Below are positions 35,836-46,019 of a DNA stretch of 64,000 nucleotides, piece by piece; the stretch's first letter is position 1, and every line of letters begins with the position of its first letter. The stretch comes from Embiotoca jacksoni (lineage: Eukaryota; Chordata; Actinopteri; Embiotocidae), in contig JAKOON010000021.1 of the NCBI GenBank assembly GCA_022577435.1, positions 2,830,501 to 2,894,500 on the forward strand, written 5' to 3'. The notes below the pieces were generated by a model. It had not been told where the DNA came from, made no database searches, and was given only the letters and a program-made list of their open reading frames with translations. The translations under genes and the position numbers were made by a program.

Positions 35836-36885
35836 ATTTGGGATGCGTTTCGAAACGTAAACTCACTATATACTGTTTGCTACATAAAATAGTCACTAGG
35901 AGAGAACAGCAGACAGCTGTTGATAGATTTTGGACAATATTTGGATGTTGCACTGCAACATAATTATGCGCAGTATATAGGTCATTTATTTTTCTTAACA
36001 AGCACCAGAACATCGCCCCACATGATGCCAATGTTGCTATTTTTGGATAAGAACACATTGGAAATGTATGTAAATATTCACAATGTTAAAATAAAACTTT
36101 ATAATAAAGAGCTGTGCACACGTAACTTTATTTCAGCATTATTCATTATTTTGCACTCTATCCACCTACTCGGGCATGATGGGAACTACAGCTCTAACCA
36201 TATTATGATCTACTAATCTTCAATAGAGCCTATTAATTGTGTAATGTTACCCGTGAAAAGCAATCAAACACATTAAATGAACCTCATTTTGTGAAGCACT
36301 GGTAGTTTTGTTTAATAGTTTATGAATTAGCTTTTTAGCCAAACAAACAAAACATATCAAGTTTGGACTGATCAACTACATTTCCTTAGATGTGGTTCTG
36401 AGAGACATTTTCAAAGTATTTTTTTTTTAATACCCTGTAATTATGCTCACCGGGCTCTCAATGGGGAAAAAAAAAAAGAAGTCCTATTTTTAGCGCCTAA
36501 GCAAGCATTATGCTAATTATTTGTAGCGATATGCCCACATCAAACATATTAGGCTGGACATTGAAATAGAGTGTGGAGACCTTCTGTAATTATTCAGTAC
36601 TCTGTAATTATTGAGTTGGTTAGAAAAACAGAAGTGCAGCATATTTTTTGCTCAACATTTAACGGCTCTCTTTCGGCAACAACACTCAGGAGACAGGCCA
36701 CAATGCATGATGGTCTATGTAAGGTATACCCTCAGATTTTGGTGTGCCTTGCAACGATTTTTGTAGTGCGCTGTATAGATAATGAAATTTATAGTTCATG
36801 AAATTTCTAACAGCACCGCAAAATGGCCGATGCACTTCATATTGAACTATAGTAAGGAAGTGAACCATTTGAACACAGCCTTGGT
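35836..36885. mobile_element. Probable ~1-kb non-autonomous DNA element, decayed ends
   Basis: The right end (gtgaaccatttgaacacagccttggtat, to about 36885) closely resembles the right terminus of the MITE at 20079, including the shared flank acacagccttggtat. The left end near 35836 (gggatgcgtttcgaaacg, then ctcactatatactg) is a degraded inverted match to it. Interior words such as 'gggcatgatgggaactacag', 'gccacaatgcatgatggtc' and gcaaaatggccgatgc fit this teleost element type as I recall it. No transposase is present. Confidence 0.5.
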
Positions 36886-37394
36886 ATGTTGTCGTGAAGT
36901 TTACGATAAAGTTCAGCTGTTATAAGATTTTAAATAGCAAGTATGATTGTGTAACGTTACCGCTTGTCACACTGGAGTTTCAAGTCTTCCAGTTTAAGCA
37001 GTGGTTTTCTAAAATTGCGAAACAATAAGCAGTGTTGCACTATTGTAACCGCAGGTTTTATCCTGCAGATAATACAGTTTAATAAAAAGTTTAGATAGTA
37101 GTATTGCACAACATAAACACAGTAAATGAGACAGGAGGTCATTGTGACTCAACAGGGTTGAGGTATGTACTATATAATGAGAAATATAAATTGAACAATT
37201 TGTTTTGCTTCATTTTCAATGCACTTTTAATATAACGGTGTCCTAAACTTAGAGGAAGAAAAATAGAGAGGCTGGAATTAAACAGACTTTTGTTTCAATC
37301 TTTGACGTTAAAACCTTTTTGCAACTGACAAAATCTGATGTTTTTAAATATCATGAGTCTATAACCCCTCTGGTGGGACACTGAAGCACATCTG
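36886..37394. other. Unassigned AT-rich DNA
   Basis: No gene or recognised repeat. Confidence 0.45.
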
Positions 37395-37822
37395 CATGCT
37401 GACAATTTTAACATGCTAATATTTAGCTCCTACCAAAACGTTACCATATTCAATATCTTATTTCAGAACATTTGAATGCAAAAAAACTAAGATGTAAACA
37501 CGATGTACAGCAGAGGTTTATGGTACTTTCATTAGTTTTTGACAGTACCATGCTGTGAGCTCTACCAGTCTGTTTGACAAGCCAGAAAACACCGAAAAAT
37601 ACCAGGAACTTTACCTTGACTTCGATACTGGCTCAACAAACTTCAAGGCTCAACAAAATCATTGAAATTGATCTTTCAGGGAACATGACTACCAAATTGA
37701 ACCGCATTCCATCCAACTGTTGTCCCGACATTTCACCGAAAACCTCATGGTGGCAAAAAGTCAGGGGATCTCCATCGTCAGTACATTTTATCTGTCCAAG
37801 ACCACAAAGTCTGTGCAAAATA
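37395..37822 (+). repeat. Family B dispersed repeat, copy 4
   Basis: Blocks in order: 'gctgacaattttaacatgct' with aatatttagc, 'gatgtaaacacgatgtacag', 'tactttcattagtttttgac', 'cattccatccaactgttgtc', ccgacatttcaccg, 'aacctcatggtggcaaaaag' and 'gtcaggggatctccatcgtc', ending at ctgtgcaaaat. It stops where the next SINE begins. Confidence 0.75.
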
Positions 37823-37826
37823 TAAT

Positions 37827-37869
37827 GGGGCGGCTGTGGCTCAGATGGTGGAGCCGGTTGCCCACTAAA
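37827..37869 (+). repeat. tRNA-headed SINE, left part (A box)
   Basis: 'ggggcggctgtggctcagat' followed by ggtggagccgg is the tRNA-like head with A box of a second, well-known teleost SINE. The copy breaks off after cactaa at the edge of the TIR element and resumes at 38401. Confidence 0.8.
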
Positions 37870-38283
37870 CCCTGGCACACACTGCCTGCGTGGCATGTGC
37901 ATGGCAGTTGCAGATTGTCTTGATTTTCATTTTGTGAGCAGGTTACAGCAGCCACACAGTCTCTGTGCGAGACGTGTGTCATGCCTTGCAGCTGAGGTGT
38001 GTCAACTAGACATGTGATCTATAAATCATACGTTTACTACATTGTCATAGCAGAAACCCAACGTGGGCTCTTATCATATTATGTCAATAATTAAACAGTT
38101 CCTGCAGGTGTGCTCGCCTCCTCTCTAGCTTTCCGTCTCCGGGTCTCGCTCTGAACAACGGTGAACAAAAATGACGTGCCAGATTTTTGGTCACAACAAA
38201 ATTGGCCGACTTCAAACGTGATTATTGATGGCCATTATGATCTAGAAATATAGGGCAATGCAGCCGAGATGCTGCCAGTGTGG

Positions 38284-38336
<53 letters not shown>

Positions 38337-38400
38337 CAAGCTGCAGCAGTATACCGAGGTAGCCGCGACGCACACTCCATGCATGCAGTGCGTCCCAGGC
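37870..38400. mobile_element. 531-bp TIR element inserted within the SINE
   Basis: The left end 37870-37899 (starting CCCTGGCACACACTGCC) and the reverse complement of the right end 38371-38400 (starting GCCTGGGACGCACTGCA) agree at 23 of 30 positions. The element sits exactly between the A-box and B-box parts of one SINE, which gives an independent boundary. The interior is non-coding and holds a (CA)n tract. A 3-bp TAA target site, as in PIF/Harbinger elements, would fit the left flank, but the right flank reads AAA, so the superfamily is not decided. Confidence 0.75.
38286..38333. repeat. (CA)n microsatellite, 48 bp
   Basis: Pure CA run near the right end of the TIR element. It explains the long Val-Cys or Thr-His frames on either strand. 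Confidence 0.97.
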
Positions 38401-38446
38401 CAAATCGTAAGGTCGGTGGTCCAATTCCAGGGTCCTCCTGTCCAAA
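38401..38446 (+). repeat. tRNA-headed SINE, middle part (B box)
   Basis: aatcgtaaggtcggtggtcc followed by aattccagggtcctcc is the B-box region that normally follows the A-box part seen at 37827-37869. The body then breaks off again. Confidence 0.7.
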
Positions 38447-38945
38447 TGGGGCTAGTAGTATATGTAGCTATTATAGCAAAAAAAAAATCTGACATTTGTG
38501 CAACTATGAACTCCAAAAGTTCTGAGAAAACAAGCTTAGTATATTTGATAAGGCTGTGAAGGACGGGAATGGATGAACCTGCTTCAGCCGCCGCCGTCTG
38601 TAAGGGACGCTGTAAGACGTAGAGCAAGTGCGCCCACAAGAAGGCAGTGACGATTTCATTGGTCAGCGTCATACCTGCCCATTCTATTGGTTGGGGAATT
38701 TTGACAGGGTCATTTGGGGTCATTTCCCAAAATTCCCGAGAGCGCGAGCTGAGATCCGAGAGCAGAATTTTTGTGAGCGCAATAAAGAGTGCAATGATGA
38801 ACGGTTAAACTGTGTATATTAGCAAAGACATACAGTTTTGAAAGAGAGCTGAGCAAGTCCACGAGGGAGACTTTTGAGAGAATTTTATAATATTTAATTG
38901 GGGAAAACAATGAATCATGCTCTCAAATTGAAAGCGTACGCTCTT
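38447..38945. other. Unidentified DNA between SINE middle and tail
   Basis: About 500 bp of sequence not belonging to the SINE as I recall it, GC-richer than the surroundings (ccgagagcgcgagctgag). It may be a second insertion or a separate older repeat. No terminal inverted repeats are convincing. Confidence 0.35.
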
Positions 38946-39078
38946 GACTTATGGTAGTACTATACACCCTATAAAATTGGTGTGTAAATGTGTGTGTGAA
39001 TAGGAAACAAATTTTAAAGTGCTTTAAGACCGCTATGGTAAAAGGGTGCTATATAAATGCAGACCGTCTACCACTCCA
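38946..39078 (+). repeat. SINE 3' tail
   Basis: 'ggtgtgtaaatgtgtgtgtg' with aatagg, then aaagtgctttaagaccgc and gggtgctatataaatgcaga, is the conserved tail of the same teleost SINE type whose head and B box lie at 37827 and 38401. Whether it is the same copy or a second truncated one depends on the intervening 500 bp. Confidence 0.7.
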
Positions 39079-39545
39079 TAGCTGCTGAACGTGATCTGCC
39101 TTCCTGACGGTCAGTAATGTACAAACCACCTATTAGTGTGGCTAAAAATAACTTGGCATGAGATGAATTAATAGAGCTAAGCCTGTTACAAAGTCATACA
39201 GTAATTTGTATATAGGCCTGTGGCTGTAAAGCATATTTTAACTTCACATGAAAGAGCGGTGTTGTTGTTGTTTTGGTTTTTGTTCGGTTGCCTCTCCCCT
39301 TTGACAATGTCTGGAAAACTTTAAGAACTACTCGTGTTAGCTTTAGTCCGCTGTGTCGCAACCCTACTCTTGAATTCGTTTCTCAGCATAACTTCTCTCT
39401 CACCAACTCCGAAGTAACAGAAGCCCGTATGGGTTTGCACATTAGAGAGCCACATACAAGAAGTGTTTGAGCATACAAGAGTCATGCAGAGTCTGTTGTG
39501 GTTGTCTTTGACAAACGTCTGCTCGCAAGACTCGAGCCGTCAGTC
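39079..39545. other. Unassigned DNA
   Basis: No gene or recognised repeat. Confidence 0.45.
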
Positions 39546-39565
39546 GGGGAGGGGGGGGGGGGGGG
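39546..39565. repeat. G-run (G4-A-G15)
   Basis: Nearly uninterrupted guanines on the plus strand, capable of quadruplex formation and prone to sequencing error. Confidence 0.9.
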
Positions 39566-40633
39566 TTGCACGAGCTAAGCCTCTCCCATCTGTCGACCCG
39601 CGAGCAGGTGGCCTGGATAATGATGTGGCGTAGCATAGCTCAGACAGGGCACCATTCAACAGAGACGGGCACAGGGACCATATCAATTTTGGACTATGAA
39701 AATGATTTATCAAGTGCGAGAGAAAGATAAATGACTTAACCTTTCATGAGCCAAGAGCAGATGAGGGTAGGCTTGGTCATTGCACTCACATTGGGGTTGA
39801 ACCCCTGTAAACCCTCAGATGCAGGAATCTCAGCTGCATCCATCTCTGTTCTTGTTTGGGGTGACTAGATAGACCTTTAATTCACACAAAGCCTCTGACC
39901 TGAAGCCGACCACTCATCCTAACATTTCTGGTGGTGCAGCTTTGTGACTGACTGATTCTGGCTTATGATGTCACTGTGGGGGTGGATAGGAACACTTGGT
40001 GCTGGACTTATCCCGTCTTGATCTGTATTAAGTCAGGAGGCATTGTTACACTTGCTAGATTGCTACCTTCTTCAAACAACATCTGTCATTTATGTATTCC
40101 ACAAGGGAAAGTAATTAACATGTCAACAGGACCATCACCATCAAAACATACGTTTTAAGAGTTCATTAGCTGCAGTAGAACTCTAACAAGCATTCAACTT
40201 TTCCCGATTTGCATGCTTTTTTGACAAGCAGCAAGCAGAATTGTTCTCATGCTCTGCTTACTTGTGCTCTTTTTGTGTCTGTTACCAATCTTATTTCACA
40301 TTCTGATATAAGGCCCGCACCATTCATTCTCTTAATGGCATCTTGTGCACGCACAGCAGTAATTTCTGAGGACCAACACTGCAGGACAATGCAAGGCTGA
40401 TCAGTCTCAGCTACTACGTTTTAGAATTCAATGATTTAAGTGTTCCTTACCAGTCAATAATTCATTGACCACTAGTACAATGCACTTCCCAAATTAGCAG
40501 CGAAAATCAGAACGACTGTGTCCTCCAATAACTTCAGATGCACTGATTCAGTACCTTGGACAGCAACACAAACACCACACAGGTTGACCTCTCTCTGCAG
40601 AGCCCCCTGGTGTGTGGACACCAGCATCTACAG
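39566..40633. other. Unassigned DNA
   Basis: No gene or recognised repeat. Confidence 0.45.
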
Positions 40634-40930
40634 TTTATTTTATTTTTATTTTTTTTTATTGTACTCTATTAATCCCCGAGGGGAAATTCTTTCGCTACAG
40701 CAGCATCCCGAGGGGGAGCTGCTGCAACAGGCTGCCACGACCGCGGCGCCAACCAACCCGAGGTGCATGTTTTTGGATGATGGGAGGAAGCCGGAGAACC
40801 CAGAGAGAACCCACGCAAGCACAGGGAGAACATGCAAACTCCACACAGAAAGGCCCAGGACCGGATTTGAACCCGGAACCTTTTTGCTGTGAGGCGACAA
40901 TGCTAACCACTGCACCACCGTGCCTCCCAA
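40634..40930 (-). repeat. Near full-length tRNA-derived teleost SINE
   Basis: Read on the minus strand: ggcacggtggtgcagtggtt (tRNA-like head), ccgggttcaaatccgg (B box), gtgtggagtttgcatgttct, 'gtgggttctctctgggttct' with ccggcttcctccca, and a tail of cggggattaatagagtacaa running into an A/T-rich end. Head, body and tail are all present over about 297 bp. It is the complete relative of the truncated copy at 417-634. Apparent ORFs across it are not genes. Confidence 0.85.
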
Positions 40931-41341
40931 TAACATGTGGAATTACATGTGGAAGTAATTGCTTATGAAGCAAAACTTAAGTTTGCGGTATATTAAAGAA
41001 GGTGTCAACATTACCAGTAACTATATTCTAAGCCTCGTTTTATTTGTTGCCTTGTAAAAGCTTAGCACTCTGACATTAACCTGAAATTTTATTCCAATGG
41101 AAATTGGGAAATGCACAATTTAAATACTTTTTTTTTTAACTGTAGTGTGTATTCACTGTCCTTCACTCTCACTGAGAGGAATAAATAAAATTATTACAAT
41201 TTAATGTTTTTTTTATCTGGTGAAAAAGGGCCCAAAAGAGCTGTTGCAAGAAGGGGTTAACTGAGGTGTTCAACAGTGACCTTCAGCATGAATGAACTCC
41301 AATCATATTTCAAGAAAATGAAAGGCTCAAAGTGAAAGGGG

Positions 41342-41342
<1 letters not shown>
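40931..41342. other. Unassigned DNA
   Basis: No gene or recognised repeat. Confidence 0.45.
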
Positions 41343-41381
<39 letters not shown>

Positions 41382-41745
41382 GAAATGACCTAGCTCCAGG
41401 ATGTTATTGGCATGTGTTTTGTTTTCAGACTTATTTAGAATTTGGTATTTCTATAAACTGGCCAAGTGCAGCCAGTATTTCTGCACTCACTTGATGCTTC
41501 TTTCTTGGCTCAGTTTTGTTTAGGTCCGTTTTGGGGTGTCTCAATATAGATGTTAGCCGCGATATTTAAAAAAATAAATGTTATCATTGCATTAATAAAG
41601 TACATGCAATAATATCGTAAAAAGTCCATCACCAACACCTATCCAGTTTACACTCCAACACAGAAGGTGGCAGTATCGCTGCTTTGTGCTGGTTGTCACT
41701 TGCCATGCAGCTAACAAAAAGGAAATCTGAGCATTGTAAACAGCG
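41343..41745 (-). repeat. Inverted repeat pair, arm 1
   Basis: Matches the reverse complement of 57628-58031 along its whole length at about 94% by eye. It begins at a (CA)n tract (41343-41379), then tggaaatgacctagctccag, and ends with 'cagctaacaaaaaggaaatc' and ttgtaaacag. Read on the minus strand it ends in (TG)n, as a retroposon with a simple-sequence tail would. An inner ATTGCAT/ATGCAAT inverted pair lies at 41586-41610. It encodes no protein. Confidence 0.9.
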
Positions 41746-42385
41746 GCCCAGTGGCACTACTTCTTAGTAACTTTTGAGAATAAAACAACCAAATGAATTT
41801 TTTTTATTTTTTTATAAGACAATCATAAACAGACAATGACACAAAACTGCTCATGTACGATGTGAAAAGGTGGTATACATATACAGTAGCTATAACTATG
41901 ATTGCTTGTTTGGAACTAGAGGGATCTATCTGAGCCAACCAAATCAGGTTAGAAATTAATTATTGACCTATTTTCAATATAATTTAATTGATCAAACATA
42001 AACAGAATTTTGATCATCTTAGATTATGAATTGCTGCCTCACTTAATGTATTTGTTTCATTGTGAGCAGTAATTGAAGGAGCAATACCGCCACCTTTTAT
42101 CAAGCTTAGAGGATATCCTATGAAGACTGAGCTTTAGACTGTCTCAGACCCTCTATTCCCCTCCTGAACACTCTTCACATGTATGCACTCAAACACACAC
42201 AGTTTATTCCATGGGGGATTATGACTTGGAAAGTCCTACACATGACACAGGCACCAGCATGCATGAGATACAAGAACACACCCACACCCACACACTCGTT
42301 GAGGGATTAATGTACTGATGGCCTCAGACTTGACATTATATGTGACTCTGACTGGGGCATGTGACCATGGCAGCCCTGATGGGGG
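41746..42385. other. Unassigned DNA
   Basis: No gene is seen. At 42084-42098 ataccgccacctttt echoes a word in the inverted pair, but the match is too short to call another copy. Confidence 0.4.
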
Positions 42386-42444
42386 TGCACACGCACACAC
42401 ACACAAGCGCGCACACACGCACAGACAGACAGACAGACAGACAG

Positions 42445-42476
<32 letters not shown>

Positions 42477-42477
42477 T
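42386..42477. repeat. Compound microsatellite (AC)n-(ACAG)6-(AC)n-(AG)12
   Basis: Ordered blocks of AC, ACAG (42421-42446), AC and AG repeats. ORFs across it on both strands are artefacts. Confidence 0.95.
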
Positions 42478-43279
42478 GAAACTAGCCCCTCTCTGTCAAA
42501 TCCTATTAAAGAAGAAGAAATGGTTGTAGGTTCTAATCCCCCCTGCTCAAACCTGAGCTGCACTGCATGACAGACACAGAGATAAACTGGCTGGCAAAGA
42601 GACAGAAACAGAAACGCAGACAGATACAGCAGACAGACATACCAAAGTGGAGTGGACACTCTGTGGTACTGTTTTTGAACAAAATGTTTTCAAGTCAAAT
42701 TTAAGTATCACTTCCAACAGGAAACCATGGGTCCCTGTTGACAGCATCAATTCGAGCACTAATTACTGCACAACTTCCTCCTAGTTATCAAAGCTTTTGC
42801 CTCAAAGGAGGCAGGTAGCAATTTCTGGAAACAAAACTCGTGCCACCCTGGCAGCCAGTGATAACTGATGGTTTCATATTGACAAGAGTGTCCATAACTG
42901 GAAAACAATTTCACTAAATATAGGCTATCTAACATGCATTTGTATCCGTGTTTACTGATATCTGGTAGTTGTCTTTAAGCTACAAAATGAACCACGCTCA
43001 CATCAAATATGCCTTCATGATTTCTTTCTTTCAGTAAGAATTCAGCATTAAAATAAGTCCAGCAAATCCCAACATGCTGTTATGTTGCCCTTTTGGGGGG
43101 TTTTGTTTGATTTTATTATGGAACTGTTAAGAGTTCTCCAGAGGTTGTTCCAAAGAAGAAAAGTAATTATTTTTTTAGTACACTTTTAAGCCATTTGAGT
43201 ATAAAATCGAAGCATCCCATGAAAGCCTTCAAAAAACAAAGCAAGATTTCCTTTCTGAGGCTCGAAACCTGAGTTAAAT
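42478..43279. other. Unassigned DNA with a SINE-like B-box word
   Basis: ggttgtaggttctaatccccc at 42520-42540 resembles a tRNA-SINE B box, but no A box or body is seen. Nothing else is recognised. Confidence 0.35.
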
Positions 43280-43390
43280 GGGTTAATTGGGGATCATTCT
43301 AATCAGAATCTTGATTTGGCCAAATTAATACCCAATTAGGCAGACTTAAACAGATTTGGAAGATAAAGAAGATAAGAAAGATAATCTCTC
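43280..43390. other. Candidate conserved non-coding sequence
   Basis: TAATTGGG (43284-43291) and CCCAATTA (43331-43338) form an inverted pair 39 bp apart within repeat-free AT-rich DNA containing aatcagaatcttgattt. This is homeodomain-site texture; function is inference. Confidence 0.2.
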
Positions 43391-43852
43391 ATCGGTGCCT
43401 TTTCCACTATTTTTCCTCAAAGGCACTGCAGCACACTAGCAGGTTTATAGAGATATTTGATACAGTTCAAATCAGTAGTAAACATGTGGGATGTTTCCCT
43501 CTCTAGCTGTATTATAAAAGATTATGATAGTTTGACGTAGTATTAAAAAAAAGATATTTCTAGTTATTGACTGATATATGGTTTAGTAATAGTGTTATAT
43601 CATTTTTCCAAATACATTAAACTAGTTAAACTGTGGGATGATGCAACTAAAACCTAGTGTTTTTTTAGTCACCTTTCCAAAACCAAAATCACCAGAGAAA
43701 AAGTGTATTGCAGAGATTAAATACTGTGTCTGTCTGCTTCAATGCAGACTGCAAAGGTTAGCGTGCGCAGCTAACTAGCTTACCAACAAAAATCCATTCT
43801 CTGGAAGTAGTCTAAGTTAACATTATGAGCGCTATCCTGCTGTATAATCGCT
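43391..43852. other. Unassigned DNA
   Basis: No gene or recognised repeat. Confidence 0.4.
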
Positions 43853-44086
43853 TTAGAAAAATCTACAACTCCAGCTACTCCAGTGAAGTTTGTTACCTGA
43901 TAGCGTTATATTTTCTGGACCAACAAGCTCATACTTATCCTCAAAATAGTTTCTCTCAGGTGCAACATATTGTTTGAAAATCCTAGTAGTAAAAGTATAA
44001 TGCAGTTCTGTATCTGTGTACTGTCTGTCCAAAGTAGCTCTCATTGGCAGATATTCAAACGGGGATATGCTGGAATCAAAAGCCAT
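43853..44086 (-). CDS. Short protein-like ORF, 77 aa, unassigned
   Basis: Minus-strand ATG at 44086 in the context ttaaaATGGC, a good Kozak match. The product begins MAFDSSISPFEYLPMRATLD and stays diverse and polar (a central YTDTELHYTFTTRIFKQYV part) without simple repeats. A splice-donor-like CAG|GTAAC occurs in frame with the exon end at 43897, so the true coding part could be 44086-43897, a first exon. No domain is recognised. It may be a captured or transposon-derived exon, or chance. Confidence 0.25.
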   Translation of the reverse strand: MAFDSSISPFEYLPMRATLDRQYTDTELHYTFTTRIFKQYVAPERNYFEDKYELVGPENITLSGNKLHWSSWSCRFF

Positions 44087-45230
44087 TTTAAGTGCAATTA
44101 AACAATGATGGTGTGCTATAATACTAAGACTGCACCTCAATGCTGCAATGAAAAACTCGTGCGTCTAATTATCTATTTCTTCCATATGGATCATTAACTG
44201 CTGAGGATGCCGAGACGGCAACATCCACCTAAACTTGAACACCTGTAGTTGCCTCCATTCTAAAGCCGTGGATCACTGCTGATCTGAGTGATGAAAACAG
44301 GCTGCACGGTTGATTGATGGCTGGGGGAGCGAAGGAGGGGCCATATACATGATATAAATCACTGGTGTGGGGCTAGTGTTTTTTGTAAGAGGCACAGAAG
44401 GACAGTGAGTGATGATTCCACCCCTGAACCACTTAACGGTATTTATCTGACAGATAGAAGGAGGGATGAAGAGAAGGGGCGAAGGAAAACAGCAAAAGGG
44501 AGGAGGGGCAGAAGAAGGGATAAGTTTCAAATATCAAAAGATGAAAAAGTCCACAGTAAAACTGTTTTTTTTCTGATGGAAAACAAAAGCAGTTTACACT
44601 CAGCCTGGCATCATTATCTGGAAAATGGACAGTAAGGCTGATCTGATCAATGGAAATTACATAAATTGATTGATTGCTGGAGTGACGGGGTTGGTCAGGC
44701 AGATGAGTTGTTAGTGTGAGGTCAGTTTGTCATCATCTAGAGATGATAAGGGCCGATGTGACCTCTGAAACACTCATTATTCGTCTCGGGGAGATTGTCA
44801 GATGTCATGAAAGATGATGACAGATAATAGGGGAGAGAGAGAGAGATACGGACAGGGACAGAAATTTATTCTTTCTGGCAACATAAAAAGCAGATTGTTT
44901 AATGTGTCACAATGGCCGTGTATCATTTTACAATTTTCCATACCATTGCCTGTGCTTCAACTGTGATTTTGGCTATTGAACGATTTTTTTTTTTGGATAC
45001 CAATCTTGCAAAATCCAACCAAAAAAAACATGACATTACACTTTAGAGGGGGAGAATGTAACCCAGGTTATTTTCTGTAGCTGCAATTTACAAATCAGCC
45101 TTTAACGCCGCAGATGAAAGCAATCAGTAGATGGTACAATTCACCAATGTTCCCTTAAGAAGCTTTCACTGCGGGGTACACAGCTCGGAGAGGTATATAG
45201 CCAAAAATGATTATGAATATCATGAAATAA

Positions 45231-45231
<1 letters not shown>
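44087..45231. other. Unassigned DNA
   Basis: Sequence at 44640-44820 is repeat-free with GATCTGATCAATGG and GATGATAAG words, possibly regulatory, but nothing can be supported. No gene is seen. Confidence 0.35.

Positions 45232-45259
<28 letters not shown>
45232..45259. repeat. T28 homopolymer
   Basis: Uninterrupted T run. Confidence 0.95.
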
Positions 45260-45262
<3 letters not shown>

Positions 45263-45730
45263 CTAAGATTAATTTACCTAAGCTAAAACAATGATTTTAT
45301 TAACGTGGCCAGGCCACTTAAGAAGAACTACAAACGCAGTATTGGATCATGTTTTGGCTTGCGTTTTGTGTGAATATTAAAAATGAAAACGTGTTAGTGT
45401 GGATGTAGCCTAAGTATCAAAATTTGGTACCGAATGAAAAGGCTTCTTTTTTTTTTTTTTACTATATAGTAACGAAGTCGTTCGTCTGTGCCATAAAATG
45501 ACCAAAGTTCGGAACTCAGCTCGATGCTGAGCACAAACTGGCAACCATTCACTTTGTTAGAATCGATAAAAAGGTTTGATCAATTATTTAACACGCAGAA
45601 TCGCATACACGTTGATAGTGATACGAAGAGTAATCAAAGGGGAGACAGACAAACACAGGAAAACAGTTGAGGAGAAATTATGCACAAAGTGACACTTCAG
45701 TGACTACTTCCTTTCCTCCATTTGCACCTC
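45260..45730. other. Unassigned DNA
   Basis: Wording such as 'cgtgttagtgtggatgtagc' recalls a teleost repeat of the form 'aaaacg...gtgtggacgtagcc', but only weakly. A T14 run lies at about 45447. Confidence 0.35.
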
Positions 45731-45755
45731 TTTTTTTTTTTTTTTTTTTTTTTTT
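45731..45755. repeat. T25 homopolymer
   Basis: Uninterrupted T run. Confidence 0.95.
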
Positions 45756-45976
45756 ACTCTTTTGACACTTATTTCCGACTCTCCGGCTCTGTCTGTCTCT
45801 CCCACTGTGCGGCTGTAGGCTATGATTATAGTCAGTGATGGGGTTCAGGAGGGCTTTGTCTTGAGCAGTCTGTATAATATGCTTCTTATGAGATATTACT
45901 AGTAAATAATTCATACACTCAGTCAAACAGGCACACAAGCACATTTACACATTAGCATGCCCAAACCGTACTAAAG

Positions 45977-46019
45977 CCGCGCGCACACACACACGCACAC
46001 GCATGCACACGCGCACACA
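45977..46019. repeat. (CG)/(CA) alternating tract
   Basis: gccgcgcgcacacacacacg followed by cacacgcatgcacacgcgcacaca, an alternating purine-pyrimidine run that is Z-DNA-prone. Confidence 0.9.

Noticed and set aside
37827..37869. Genuine tRNA gene
   Set aside because: A-box similarity only; the sequence follows a SINE head and is interrupted before the B box.
38235..38723. 162-codon minus-strand ORF, the longest in the window
   Set aside because: It crosses a CA microsatellite and a TIR-element/SINE junction, so the frame is a composite artefact.
40518..40973. ORFs of 92-124 codons on both strands
   Set aside because: They lie across the full-length SINE; overlapping open frames on both strands are a known property of that repeat.
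42084..42098. Third copy of the inverted-pair element
   Set aside because: Only about 15 bp (ataccgccacctttt) match; flanks do not align.
42515..42545. tRNA gene or SINE B box
   Set aside because: A B-box-like word alone, with no A box, acceptor stem pairing or SINE body.
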